Shown here piece after piece: positions 15,763 to 24,475 of a stretch of DNA of 32,577 nt. Every line of letters starts with the position of its first letter. The first letter of the stretch is position 1. Under the pieces are notes generated by a model, which saw nothing but the letters and a program-made list of their open reading frames with translations, made no database searches and was not told the DNA's origin. The position numbers and the translations under genes are program-made. Source of the DNA: Xenococcaceae cyanobacterium MO_188.B29 (GTDB taxonomy: Bacteria; Cyanobacteriota; Cyanobacteriia; Cyanobacteriales; Xenococcaceae); assembly GCA_030065155.1 (NCBI GenBank), contig JASJDI010000033.1, positions 1 to 32,577 of the forward strand. Reading direction: 5' to 3'.

Positions 15763-17560
15763 TGGTAGCTACATCCCATAGCTTAATTGTGTTGTCACTG
15801 CTGCTACTAGCTAAGATCTTGCCCTGGGGATGAAACTCGACGCAACGTACTCTTTGATTGTGTTCTGATAGAGTCTTGAAACACTTATCTTTGTGAATAT
15901 CCCACAGCTTAACACTGTGATCACTGCTACCACTAGCTAAAATACCACCATCAGGACTAAAAGCTAGAGAAAAAATCCATCCTGTGTGTTCTTTATAAGT
16001 TTTTAGCAGCTTTCGTTCTGCCATGGACCACAAACGAATTTCTCCGTTAGAATCTCCTGTAGCGAGCAATTGACCATTAGGACTAAAGGTAACAGACAGA
16101 ATATTAGTAAGTTGTTCGGCAAATACTGATTTTGCTAGATCGCTACCTGTAAAATTAACGTTGTGCAAATCAATGTTTTGTAAATCCGCTTGCCAGATTA
16201 CTAAATTGGAAAAATCGGCTTGAGATAAGTTAGAGTTTAGCTGACAAAGAAGATTTAGAACATTACCACTTGCATAACCAACCTCTAAAGCATCTTTATT
16301 TTGAAGTTTGATAAGTATCTGTCTTAACTTATCTTGGATTTTTTCGGTATCACCTAAGAATTTAAAACATCTGTTAATAATTGGCTTGATAATAAATTTG
16401 ATTTGTTCTTTTTTGATATATTCTTTATCTTGTGCTTTGAGTAAAGCATGAGTTTTAAGGAGATTTAAATCTTCGGTGACAATTTCTTGACAAGCTGAAT
16501 CAATTATTTTTTCTATTATGTATTCTTGCACAACAGGCTGCAAGCTAAATTTATTTTCTTTTTGTTCAACTAATGAATGTTGAATCAGTACTTGTAATGT
16601 TTCGATTAGTTTTTTATTAGATATCTGCGGAAAAATATCTTGTTGTAATTCTAAGGCAGGAATTGGTTCCTGAGCGATCGCTAGCCAATAAAGAAAAACT
16701 TTACCTGAATCTGATAGACGCTCGAATTGTTGTTCTAAAAGATAGAAAATTTCAGAAAATACTAATGTATTCTGGCGAATAAAAGCATGAATATCACCTG
16801 TAAATAATTCTTGGATAACTGAACAAACCATCTTTAAAGCTAATGGATTACCAGAATATTTTTCAATTAAAAAACAACAATCCAATTCCGACTGCCAAGA
16901 ACAGCCTTTTAAGCTTAATAGTTGTTTCCCTGCTGACACACTTAACCCAGATAGTTGCCAACATCGTACAGGTAAAGTTTTTCCTTGCATCAAAGAAATT
17001 TCCCGAGGTTTTTCTCGACTGGTGAGTAGTAAGCAACTTTGATGATTGCATTCACCAATTAACCGAAAAAACCGTTGATATTCTCGATCTTTTGAGGGAT
17101 AAGTATCGATTGTATTACCACTATCTAAAACAGCTTCTAAATTATCTAAAACTATCAAGCATCGCTTATGGCGCAAATAAATTATTAATTGAGATATTTG
17201 TTCATCAATACTAGTTGGTAAATCGTGGCTATTTCCTTGATTTAAAAATTGTAATAACTCTAAAAGTACCTGTTGCAAAGAAGGCGCATGAGTTAGAGAC
17301 TTCCAATATATATAGTCGAATTGTTCTCGAACGTTGTGAGCTAGTTTAACAGCTAAATGGGTTTTGCCTATTCCTCCCATTCCTAAAATAGATACCAGAC
17401 GACAACGATCTTCTAGCAACCATTTTTCTAAGGTAGCTAGTTCTTCAGTACGACCATAAAAAACGGAAATATCAGGGGCTTCTCCCCAATTAATAAAGCG
17501 ATCGAATATTAATTGAGAATCTACTTGTTTTTGTAGTAGATATTCATCATCTGAGGCTGA
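15758..17560 (-). pseudogene. NB-ARC ATPase and WD40 body of the broken STAND gene
   Basis: After an in-frame TAA at 17561-17563 the frame continues with DEYLLQKQVDSQLIFDRFIN, WGEAPDISVFYGRTEELATL and the NB-ARC P-loop LGMGGIGKTHLAVKLA. LIVLDNLEAVLD is the Walker B, LLLTSREKP is the sensor/RNBS region and GNPLALKMV is the GLPL-like motif. Winged-helix sequence follows, then a short pentapeptide-like stretch (LSQADFSNLVIWQADLQNIDLHNVNF), then WD40 blades (GQLLATGDSNGEIRLWSM and so on). Close relatives act as signal-sensing STAND proteins in cyanobacteria. At about 15763 an extra base turns ATGKCW into ATR-stop. No intact product can be made from this piece. Confidence 0.85.
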
Positions 17561-17965
17561 TTATGTTACTATTTTCCTTGAATCAACAACATCAATTTCA
17601 ATTTTGCCTAATTGACGTTCTAAAATCGCCTTAAAATTAGTTTTTTTGACTTTTTCTCCACAAACTTCAGATATTAATTTCCATAATTTTGGTCCTACAT
17701 CTTGTTTGAGATAAGTAGCGGAGTAACCATAAGTGTTAGCAATCTCTTCATAGCTGTTACGTGATGGCAACCAACAATTACAAAAAACAAGTCTTTGTAC
17801 ATCAGTTAAACGATTTCCTGTTTTATCTACAACTAAGCGATCTAATAGTTCTACGGCTTCTTCTTTAGTCATCTGAAATTCAGCGTTGTCTTGACAAGCA
17901 AATCGCCAATAAGTTCGCGTTAGCCGAAGGAGAAAACGCTGCCCATAAATATTAATTAGTTGCAA
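17561..17965 (-). pseudogene. N-terminal vMAP-type domain of the broken STAND gene
   Basis: The ORF ends at TAA 17561, exactly in frame with the NB-ARC part, so it is the N-terminus of the same gene. The natural start is probably ATG 17872, giving MTKEEAVELLDRLVVDKTGN, then LTDVQRLVFCNCWLPSRNSYEEIANTYGYSATYLKQDVGPKLW and GEKVKKTNF. This helix-turn-helix-like domain is the usual head of cyanobacterial NB-ARC/WD40 proteins (vMAP-type). An upstream in-frame ATG at 17965 adds 31 residues that look like read-through of intergenic DNA. Translated alone, it would yield a roughly 103-residue domain without its ATPase. A short dominant or regulatory product is conceivable but speculative. Confidence 0.8.
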
Positions 17966-18667
17966 GCAAAAATAGTTGTTGGAAAAGATCGGTAGATCGA
18001 GCTAATTATTTGGAGGATTAGTAGCGCAAAAGTGCGGTTTGGAGGAAATATTCTTCAGACAAAGAAGATTTTTAAGGTTCGATATTAAATTAGGTACGAG
18101 CTACTGAGGATTATGAAAAACAACTATTAAAACTCAGATTATTTTATATTTGCCTGGAATAGAAAATTTTAATCAGCAAGTTTCACTTAACCCTAGTTAT
18201 TAATCGGGAAAAACTAGGGAAAAAGGAGCAAAAATTTAGAAAAGTACAAATATTAAACGCTTTTTTCGGTGATTTGTGCCTAAAATTCTTAGGTTAACTC
18301 TGAAGCTAATATTATTCATCTAATTTACATGATTAACAATTTGTTCATTAAGCGTTATTCACTACGAATGTAAGGGCATATAAGCTATTTGAACGGTATC
18401 TTGGCTACTTTATGTCTACGTACAAAATTTTTGTTTATGCAAAAAATCGATTATTTTCTAGGTTTAATTGCATTAGCTTTTACTTGGCGATCGCCAAGTA
18501 GATAAAACACAAAAAATCATAATCTTACTGCTAACATTAAGAATCCATACAGTTAAGCGTCATTTTCCTGTCATATTTTTTTGTTAATTTAAAAGATGGC
18601 TTTTTTACTTATGCTGGGAGAAATACCCTAAAAATTCCTACCAACTGATAGTATCTGGGCAAAAAAG
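17966..18667. other. Gene-free interval of about 700 nt
   Basis: No convincing coding frame is seen on either strand. It holds an interrupted hairpin CCCTAGTT / AACTAGGG (18191-18219), a HIP1-centred palindrome at 18481-18500, and AT-rich DNA that should include the promoters of the STAND gene (minus) and the sugar dehydrogenase (plus). A 22-codon frame from ATG 18437 (MQKIDYFLGLIALAFTW...) runs through the palindrome and has no Shine-Dalgarno, so it is not called. Confidence 0.6.
18481..18500. repeat. 20-bp perfect palindrome centred on HIP1
   Basis: TACTTGGCGA is followed directly by its reverse complement TCGCCAAGTA. The centre is GGCGATCGCC, a HIP1-type octamer extended by six matching bases on each side. 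It lies in the gene-free interval upstream of the sugar dehydrogenase. Confidence 0.75.
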
Positions 18668-19879
18668 ATGAAAAAAACAATCTCTCGCCGATTGAAACAG
18701 ATTCTAAGTGGAAGTGTTATCTTTGCTCTTGTAGGTTGTTCTCTCCTACAAAATTCTGATTCAGTCTCTAGTGTGAAGGGTAATCTAGCTAGCTCAAAAA
18801 ATCAGATTGCTATTGCCAAAAGTGTCCAAAAAACGACTATAGTAGAGGGCTTAGAACATCCTTGGAGCATAGCATGGCTACCAAATGGAGAAATGTTAAT
18901 TACTGAGCGTCCAGGACGGTTACGCATTGTCCGTAATGGGGTGTTAGAGCCTAAGGCGATCGCTGGAATCCCTGAAGTCTTCGCAGTGGGACAAGGGGGT
19001 TTGATGGATGTTTCTCTTCATCCAGATTTTAGCGAAAATCGGTTTATTTATCTTACCTATTCTTATGGCAGCCGAGACAACAATCGTACTAGAGTTGCCA
19101 GAGCAAAATTTGATGGTACAGCTTTACAAAATTTAGAAGTTATTTTTGAAGTTTCTCAAGCAAAAAGAGGGGGTCAGCACTTCGGATCGCGCATTGTTTG
19201 GCTACCTGATAATACAATGTTAGTAGCTATCGGCGATGGTGGTAATCCACCAATTCAACTAGATGGAGATTTGATTCGTAAACAGGCTCAAAACCTCAAT
19301 TCTCATCTTGGTAAAATTCTCCGTCTCAACGATGATGGATCTATACCAAGCGATAATCCTTTCATAACATCTGATAACGCTAATCCGTCCGTTTGGAGTT
19401 ACGGACATCGAAATATTCAGGGGATTACTTTCGATCGAGATACTAATAGATTATGGTCTACTGAACATGGTTCTAGAGGTGGTGACGAACTAAACCTGGT
19501 AGAAGCTGGCAAAAACTATGGTTGGCCCGTAGCTACTCATAGTCGCGAATATAGCGGAGGGGAAATTTCTCAGTTTCGTTCCCGTCCAGGTATGGTAGAC
19601 CCCAAAGTAGTATGGACTCCTGCCATAGCACCTTCAGGATTAGCATTATACACTGGCGATCGAGTTCCAGAGTGGACAGGAGATCTATTCGCAGGTGGAC
19701 TAGTTTCCCAGGATGTTCGTCATCTCGACTTGGATGCAGAGGGCAATGTTATTAATCAAGAGTCAATTTCGATTGGTCAGCGCGTGCGTGACGTAAGACA
19801 GAGTCCTGAAGGAATGTTATACGTTTTGACAGATTCACCCAATGGACAACTTCTGCGTCTCGAACCTGCGGGACTTTAA
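18668..19879 (+). CDS. Lipoprotein PQQ-type (soluble aldose) sugar dehydrogenase
   Basis: Six-bladed beta-propeller of the soluble glucose/aldose sugar dehydrogenase family (YliI/Asd-like), which oxidises aldoses with PQQ outside the cytoplasm. The N-terminus MKKTISRRLKQILSGSVIFALVGC is a lipoprotein signal with lipobox LVGC, so the 403-residue protein should be anchored in a membrane facing the periplasm. Family landmarks are HPWSIAWLPNGEMLITERPG, RGGQHFGSRIVWLPD and IGDGG, WSYGHRNIQGI, STEHGSRGGDELN, NYGWPVATHS and IAPSGLALYTGD. No PQQ synthesis genes are present, and many cyanobacteria may lack PQQ, so the cofactor is uncertain. It is monocistronic; a weak hairpin (AGCTAGTCAAC / GTTGA...CTAGCT) overlaps its stop codon. 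Confidence 0.93.
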   Translation: MKKTISRRLKQILSGSVIFALVGCSLLQNSDSVSSVKGNLASSKNQIAIAKSVQKTTIVEGLEHPWSIAWLPNGEMLITERPGRLRIVRNGVLEPKAIAGIPEVFAVGQGGLMDVSLHPDFSENRFIYLTYSYGSRDNNRTRVARAKFDGTALQNLEVIFEVSQAKRGGQHFGSRIVWLPDNTMLVAIGDGGNPPIQLDGDLIRKQAQNLNSHLGKILRLNDDGSIPSDNPFITSDNANPSVWSYGHRNIQGITFDRDTNRLWSTEHGSRGGDELNLVEAGKNYGWPVATHSREYSGGEISQFRSRPGMVDPKVVWTPAIAPSGLALYTGDRVPEWTGDLFAGGLVSQDVRHLDLDAEGNVINQESISIGQRVRDVRQSPEGMLYVLTDSPNGQLLRLEPAGL

Positions 19880-20270
19880 GCTAGTCAACATCAAATTGAT
19901 TATGATTAGTTGAGATATCTAGCTATTGCGCGAGAATTGGTATGAGTTCTTAACCTATCCTAACCACTCACTACATTATTAGACACGGTTTATTAATGAG
20001 AAGAAGGTTCAAAGTATTGTCAAAAAAGCAACTAATAAGACAAGTATTTGGTTATAAAAGAGATACAATAAAAAGAGCAAATAACGTAAGTAGATCAAGA
20101 AAAAACTCAGAGAAAAAGCCACGAATGAGGGTAGTAAGCGATTATATTTTTTTAAAAAATGTAAATAAAAACGTATTTTAGTGACAATAAATTAAGAGGA
20201 AAAAGGGAGATTAAGTCAAGTATATATATAATTATGGGGAAGAGTATCTATCTAGCCAAAAATTAGAGAA
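19880..20270. other. Gene-poor interval of about 390 nt
   Basis: AT-rich DNA after the sugar dehydrogenase. A 61-codon frame at 19996-20181 (Lys/Arg-rich, no Shine-Dalgarno, no recognisable domain) is open but looks like chance. No repeat or RNA gene is recognised, apart from the hairpin at 19879-19924. Confidence 0.45.
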
Positions 20271-20474
20271 ATGGACTTTATTTTCGCTATAGTAATGGTC
20301 ATGGTCGGGTTAATTGCCTCGGACAGATTTTATGCCAACCAAGAACAACAACAACTAGCGCAAGATGAAGTTAAGGACAACAAAGTTAAGGACAACAAAT
20401 TTAAGGACAACAAAGTAGTAAACATTAAAGATAAATTAGCTAATCGGCGAAAAGCCCCGCATCTGTACTCGTAG
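20271..20474 (+). CDS. Possible small membrane protein with KDNK repeats
   Basis: A 67-residue ORF with a hydrophobic N-terminus (MDFIFAIVMVMVGLIASDRF), a Gln-rich stretch and three copies of VKDNK-like repeats, ending in a basic tail. The repeats arise from three near-identical 15-bp units (GTTAAGGACAACAAA) at 20370-20414. A weak AGAG precedes the ATG. No homologue is recognised. It could be a small single-pass protein or an unexpressed ORF created by the repeat. Confidence 0.35.
   Translation: MDFIFAIVMVMVGLIASDRFYANQEQQQLAQDEVKDNKVKDNKFKDNKVVNIKDKLANRRKAPHLYS
20370..20414. repeat. Three 15-bp tandem units
   Basis: GTTAAGGACAACAAA appears twice exactly, followed by a third copy with one change (TTTAAGGACAACAAA). 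The units are in frame in the small ORF 20271-20474. Confidence 0.85.
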
Positions 20475-20553
20475 AATCAGTGTAAGGACATCACAACATC
20501 AAGATTTATCGAGAGTCGGTTAATCAAGGCTTTGATTTGACCGGGGAACGCCG

Positions 20554-20760
20554 GTCACCGCAGGCACCGGAGGGGCTGTCTCTTGAATCGAATTCAAGAG
20601 CTTGTAAGCCCCGTTCGTTTCACGGTGAAACAGTTGCGGTGGTGAGGCAGCGCGGTCTTGCGAGACAGTTGCGGTGGTGAAGCATTGCGGTCTTGGGGGT
20701 TTCCCCCATGAGCAACTTTCGTAAGAACTGTTGAACCCGAAGGGCGGTGCCTGCAGTGAC
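20554..20760. repeat. GC-rich structured repeat element with terminal inverted repeats
   Basis: A 207-nt block far richer in G+C than its surroundings. Its ends, GTCACCGCAGGCACCG (20554-20569) and CGGTGCCTGCAGTGAC (20745-20760), pair at 15 of 16 positions. Inside are a nested hairpin (GGGGCT 20572-20577 with AGCCCC 20607-20612, enclosing CTCTTGAAT 20580-20588 with ATTCAAGAG 20592-20600), a hairpin GTTTCAC/GTGAAAC (20617-20631), two tandem 35-nt copies starting ACAGTTGCGG (30/35 identical), and GGGGG-TTT-CCCCC. It could be a MITE-like unit, a mosaic of dispersed repeats, or a structured RNA. It sits 50 nt before an IS1 insA stub. No coding frame is supported here. Confidence 0.6.
20630..20699. 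repeat. Two tandem 35-bp repeats
   Basis: 20630-20664 and 20665-20699 both start ACAGTTGCGGTGGTGA and share 30 of 35 positions. The motif is GC-rich. A related GGCAGTGCGTTGGGCGGG segment lies upstream of rsmB at about 26923-26964. Confidence 0.8.
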
Positions 20761-20809
20761 TGTGACTAAGAAGAAGGTTTCAACTTCTGAGGATTCAATT
20801 AAAAGTTAA

Positions 20810-20950
20810 ATGATAATTCTGAACTGTCCCAACTGTCAGAGTGATCGTATTACCAAGAATGGTAGTAATAAAAGCGGTACTCAACAGTATCGCTGCAAAG
20901 ATTGTCACAAAAGTGCTTTACAAGCAATTCTTACGGTAGATCTTCACTAG
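20810..20950 (+). pseudogene. IS1-type insA N-terminal stub (transposase remnant)
   Basis: 46 codons from ATG 20810 encode MIILNCPNCQSDRITKNGSN followed by GTQQYRCKDCHK, the zinc-ribbon C-x2-C...C-x2-C head of the InsA protein of IS1-family elements. The frame stops at TAG 20948-20950, and the helix-turn-helix part and InsB are absent. Together with the repeats just upstream this marks the scar of a mobile element. It is too short to be an active transposase. Confidence 0.7.
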
Positions 20951-21081
20951 ATAACGATCGCCTTGTTTCTATCCAATTGCCAAAAGTTTTGATTCAAACT
21001 CTAGAATCCATAGCAGCAAAGAGAAACTTGTCTGTTAGCAAATATTTACAAGATCTTTTAATCAAGAAGTTTGAAGATTAG
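20950..21081 (+). pseudogene. Remnant resembling a ribbon-helix-helix protein
   Basis: In another frame from the insA stub, DNDRLVSIQLPKVLIQTLES continues as IAAKRNLSVSKYLQDLLIKK and ends FED-stop. The short strand VSIQLP followed by two helices resembles the ribbon-helix-helix (CopG/antitoxin) fold. No ATG, GTG or usable TTG lies before the strand, and the frame runs up into the IS1 stub, so the 5' end was probably lost at the insertion. No toxin gene is adjacent. The call rests on pattern only. Confidence 0.4.
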
Positions 21082-21200
21082 AGTACTTAGGGAATTAGCC
21101 AAAGACAATCTTATTAACCGAACAGTATTGGGCTTAACAAAATTAAATTAACTATAATGGATAATCAAACTTAAAATAACTAGCACAAGTAAGCTGTAAC

Positions 21201-22151
21201 ATGAGTCAAGAGTTAGCGATCGCCACTTACGGACTCACCAAAAGATTTGAGAGACATATCGCTGTCAATGAAATTGATCTACAAGTCAGAAGTGGAGAAG
21301 TCTATGGTCTAATTGGTCCTAATGGTGCAGGAAAAACTACTCTGATTCGGATGTTGGCAGCAGCAGAAGAACCAACCAAAGGAGAAATCTATATTAATGG
21401 CGATCGATTGTTGAGAGATGATAGTAATCCTCACCTTAAGCAACGCTTGGGTTATCTACCCGACGATTTTCCTCTGTATGACGATCTGACGGTGTGGGAT
21501 TATTTAGATTATTTTGCTAGACTCTATCGCCTGAAACAACCTCATCGCCAACGTCGTATCTACGAAGTCTTAGAATTAGTTCAACTGGGAAATAAGCGCA
21601 AAAGTATCATTTCTACACTCTCTAGAGGCATGAAACAACGCCTCAGCTTAGCGCGAACAATTATTCACGAGCCAATTTTACTACTATTAGATGAACCAGT
21701 ATCAGGTTTAGATCCTATTGCCCGAATGCAATTTCGGCAAATCATTAAAATTTTGCAAGAAGCAGGGATGACAATCTTAATATCATCCCATGTCCTTAGC
21801 GATCTAGCCGAACTATGTACTTCTGTAGGCATAATGGAATTAGGATTTTTAGTAGAAAGTACATCTTTAGCAGAACTATATAGCCGTCTTTCTCGTCAAC
21901 AGATTATGATGACAACCTTAGGTGAGTTAGACTCATTACAAAGGGAGCTTATCAAAAATCCTTTGATTAAAGAATGGGAAATAATACCAGGAAAAAATAG
22001 TCTAAAAGTTAGCTTTGCGGGAGGAAAAACAGAAATTGCCCAACTTTTGCGCTCGCTTATTCAAGCAGAAATTCCCTTAACAGAATTTCATTGCATTCAG
22101 GAGGATTTAGAAACTATTTTTCTTAAGTTGGGACATCAACAAGCTTCTTAG
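21201..22151 (+). CDS. ABC transporter ATP-binding protein
   Basis: ATPase subunit of an ABC-2 type exporter, 316 residues. Walker A is GPNGAGKTT (about residues 39-47), the signature is LSRGMKQRLSLA, Walker B is LLLLDEPVSGLDP, and the H-loop is SSHVLSD. The C-terminal 90 residues (from about EIIPGKNSLKVSFAGGKTE) form the extra domain common in CcmA/NatA-like exporters. The next gene, 38 nt downstream, encodes the membrane partner, and a terminator follows that gene, so the pair is one operon. Substrate unknown. Confidence 0.93.
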   Translation: MSQELAIATYGLTKRFERHIAVNEIDLQVRSGEVYGLIGPNGAGKTTLIRMLAAAEEPTKGEIYINGDRLLRDDSNPHLKQRLGYLPDDFPLYDDLTVWDYLDYFARLYRLKQPHRQRRIYEVLELVQLGNKRKSIISTLSRGMKQRLSLARTIIHEPILLLLDEPVSGLDPIARMQFRQIIKILQEAGMTILISSHVLSDLAELCTSVGIMELGFLVESTSLAELYSRLSRQQIMMTTLGELDSLQRELIKNPLIKEWEIIPGKNSLKVSFAGGKTEIAQLLRSLIQAEIPLTEFHCIQEDLETIFLKLGHQQAS

Positions 22152-22189
22152 ATTAAGTAATAAGTAAACAAGATCACGTAGAAAATAGT

Positions 22190-23857
22190 ATGCTTAATAA
22201 TTTGTTAGATTGGAATCCACAATTTTTTCGGGAGATAAGAGGACGAGTAAAAAAAAGAAATATAATCATCGCCTCTATTGCTTCCGTTCTTACTCAATTT
22301 TTAATTGTTTTATGCCATCTTGGCGAGTTACCAGATATTGATTTAGGTCATCCCCAATACAGTCGCTACTGTTTCGGATTTGAAAAAGCCTACTCTAGTT
22401 CATACTTGTGTAAAACAGATATGCTAGAAAATTGGGTGATTAATTGGCAACTGTTTTGGCTAGATATTTTTGTTGTTTTAAGTGTTCTGAGTATTTTTTC
22501 TTTATTAATAGTTGGCACTTATATGCTAGTTGCTGACTTAACCAAAGAAGAAAGTAAGGGGACATTAAATTTTATTCGCCTAACCCCACAAACTGCTACT
22601 AATATTTTGATAGGGAAAATATTAGGTGTACCAATAATGCTTTATGGCATGCTTTTATTGGCATTACCTTTACATTTTACTGCGGGATTACATGCCAATA
22701 TTCCCGTAAGCCTTGTCTTTGGTTTTTATGCTGTCATAATTGCTAGTTGTGCTTTCTTTTATAGCGCAGCAATTTTGTTGAGTCTGCTTAACTTTCCGAT
22801 AGCAGGATTTAAACCTTGGTTGAGTAGTGGCGTAATTTTCTTTTTCCTCTTTGTGATGACTGGAATAGTTTGGAATGGTTATTCTATTACTAATACAGCT
22901 TTTGATTGGTTAAGTCTTTTTTATCCTGGTAGAGTTTTACCATATCTATCTGATACCACTCACATATCTCATAACACAATTGATTATTTCTACCCCAATC
23001 AATTAAGTAGTTTACTTTTTTATGGGCAGTCTTGGTGGGTAACTCCTGGAGTAGGGATGAGTCTTATTTTTGGTAATTATATTGTGTGGACGTACTGGTT
23101 ATGGCAAGGTATTGAGCGTCGTTTTCACAATCCTAGTAATACCATTTTGAGTAAAGAGCAAAGCTATTGGTTTACAGGTTCTTTTGTGGCTACTATTCTT
23201 GGCTTTAGTTTACAAACTACTAAAACATCTTACTTAATCGCTAGTTTTATTTCGCTTCAATGCTTCTTACTAGTAATGTTCTTAGGCTTAATTGCAGCTT
23301 TAAGTCCTCATCGTCAAACTCTACATGATTGGGCGCGTTATCGTCATCAATTAGGCAAAGACGGTAATAAACTATGGAAAGAGTTAATTATTGGTGAAAA
23401 AAGCCCTTCTACTGTAGCGATCGCAATTAATCTCATGATTGCTATTAGCTATATTTTACCTTCACTATTCTTTTTTCCCTTCAAAGATGGATTGTCTAAT
23501 GCTTTATGGGGATTACTGATTAGTGCTAATGTTATTTTGCTTTACGCTATTATTGCTCAGTTCATTTTATCTATGAAGTTTCAGAAAAGGGCAGTTGTGG
23601 CATCTGCTACAATTCTATCTTTGATTATCGTACCCTTTTTCTTGTTGACGTTTGCTCAGGCTAGAGGGGATTCACTCATAGCTGGATTATTTACTTTTAT
23701 TCCAGTAGTAATATTAGAGCAAGTGCAACTATCCACTGTTATGGTAGCAATCTTAGGTCAGTGGCTCACGATCGCTCTAGTTGGTTTCCAAATGACTAAG
23801 CAATTACGCCAAGCAGGTGCATCGGAAACTAAAATGTTATTTTCTGAGCCTAGTTAA
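22190..23857 (+). CDS. ABC exporter membrane protein
   Basis: A 555-residue integral membrane partner of the preceding ATPase. About 12 hydrophobic segments are visible, for example IIIASIASVLTQFLIVLCHL near residues 25-45 and VVLSVLSIFSLLIVGTYMLV near 103-122. The cytosolic stretch TKEESKGTLNFIRLTPQT is typical of ABC-2/NatB-like permeases and is the probable coupling region. A soluble loop lies around residues 55-85 (QYSRYCFGFEKAYSSSYLC). The length is about twice that of a simple ABC-2 permease, suggesting an internally duplicated or fused form, as is common in cyanobacteria. Export of an unknown substrate is inferred. Confidence 0.88.
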   Translation: MLNNLLDWNPQFFREIRGRVKKRNIIIASIASVLTQFLIVLCHLGELPDIDLGHPQYSRYCFGFEKAYSSSYLCKTDMLENWVINWQLFWLDIFVVLSVLSIFSLLIVGTYMLVADLTKEESKGTLNFIRLTPQTATNILIGKILGVPIMLYGMLLLALPLHFTAGLHANIPVSLVFGFYAVIIASCAFFYSAAILLSLLNFPIAGFKPWLSSGVIFFFLFVMTGIVWNGYSITNTAFDWLSLFYPGRVLPYLSDTTHISHNTIDYFYPNQLSSLLFYGQSWWVTPGVGMSLIFGNYIVWTYWLWQGIERRFHNPSNTILSKEQSYWFTGSFVATILGFSLQTTKTSYLIASFISLQCFLLVMFLGLIAALSPHRQTLHDWARYRHQLGKDGNKLWKELIIGEKSPSTVAIAINLMIAISYILPSLFFFPFKDGLSNALWGLLISANVILLYAIIAQFILSMKFQKRAVVASATILSLIIVPFFLLTFAQARGDSLIAGLFTFIPVVILEQVQLSTVMVAILGQWLTIALVGFQMTKQLRQAGASETKMLFSEPS

Positions 23858-23878
23858 ACTATATAGCAATGTTAATTT

Positions 23879-23914
23879 AAAAAAGGGAGAGGTTTTCAGT
23901 CTTTCCCTTTTTTT
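23879..23914 (+). terminator. Intrinsic terminator of the ABC exporter operon
   Basis: AAAAAAGGGA pairs exactly with TCCCTTTTTT across a 15-nt loop, and the second arm ends in a T run. It lies 22 nt after the stop of the permease gene. Confidence 0.8.
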
Positions 23915-24226
23915 GTAGCAATAGCGATTTTGATCGCCGTCTTCTCTATTTCTTCCTTATTCTTTTTTATTGTGACTATGTATTAATTTGGCACAACTGC
24001 TTATCTACTTTATAAAAAGTTGATATTAGTTTGAAACTACTTACGTAAAAAAGAAGTAACAATGATTTTCACTATTATTTATTGCCCTCTTAAAATTAGT
24101 GGTATTACTGAAGATATATCAAGGTAATTTAACTAGAATATTAATTAATTAGAAATCATTCATGTTTTTTTAATATTTGATTTTGAAAGATAAATAAATT
24201 AATTAATCATTGATATATATTGTGTT
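23915..24226. other. Gene-free AT-rich interval
   Basis: About 310 nt of very AT-rich DNA between the ABC operon terminator and the Shine-Dalgarno of the small protein gene. No repeat, RNA gene or coding frame is recognised. It should contain the promoter of the small protein gene. Confidence 0.5.
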
Positions 24227-24232
24227 AAGGAG
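24227..24232 (+). promoter_or_regulatory. Strong Shine-Dalgarno of a small protein gene
   Basis: AAGGAG lies 6 nt before the ATG at 24239. It selects that ATG over the TTG two codons earlier and supports the reality of the short gene. Confidence 0.7.
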
Positions 24233-24238
24233 TTGCAA

Positions 24239-24475
24239 ATGAATACTAAAAATATCACAAATTTTATTCAATTATGTATAACATTTTCTTTGTTTTACAT
24301 TACTATTGGCGATATATTTTTGCCACAACCTTACAATGATAGTAGTAAACAGGTAAGACAAGATATCAACCAATTTTTAGTTAGTTTATTCCCAGAAAAA
24401 GAATTTAAAACTCTTAGAAAAACAGAAAAAACTCTTGAAGAATTTGAACAAGGAAACGTTGAATCTCTCTTTTAA
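24239..24475 (+). CDS. Small signal-peptide or single-pass protein, unknown
   Basis: 78 residues beginning MNTKNITNFIQLCITFSLFY, a hydrophobic N-terminus that could be a signal peptide or anchor. A short polar region (GDIFLPQPYNDSSKQVRQDI) and a charged amphipathic helix (FPEKEFKTLRKTEKTLEEFE) follow. The strong AAGGAG site at the right distance argues that it is expressed. No family is recognised and no neighbour gives a hint. It lies on the plus strand, convergent with the M28 peptidase gene, with about 140 nt between them. Confidence 0.6.
   Translation: MNTKNITNFIQLCITFSLFYITIGDIFLPQPYNDSSKQVRQDINQFLVSLFPEKEFKTLRKTEKTLEEFEQGNVESLF

Noticed and set aside
19996-20181. 61-codon Lys/Arg-rich frame
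   Set aside because: No ribosome site, no domain, and composition as expected from A-rich DNA. Not called as a gene.
20520-20810. Possible tRNA or rRNA fragment in the GC-rich block
   Set aside because: No acceptor/T-arm pattern or rRNA motif could be found. The hairpins fit a repeat element better.
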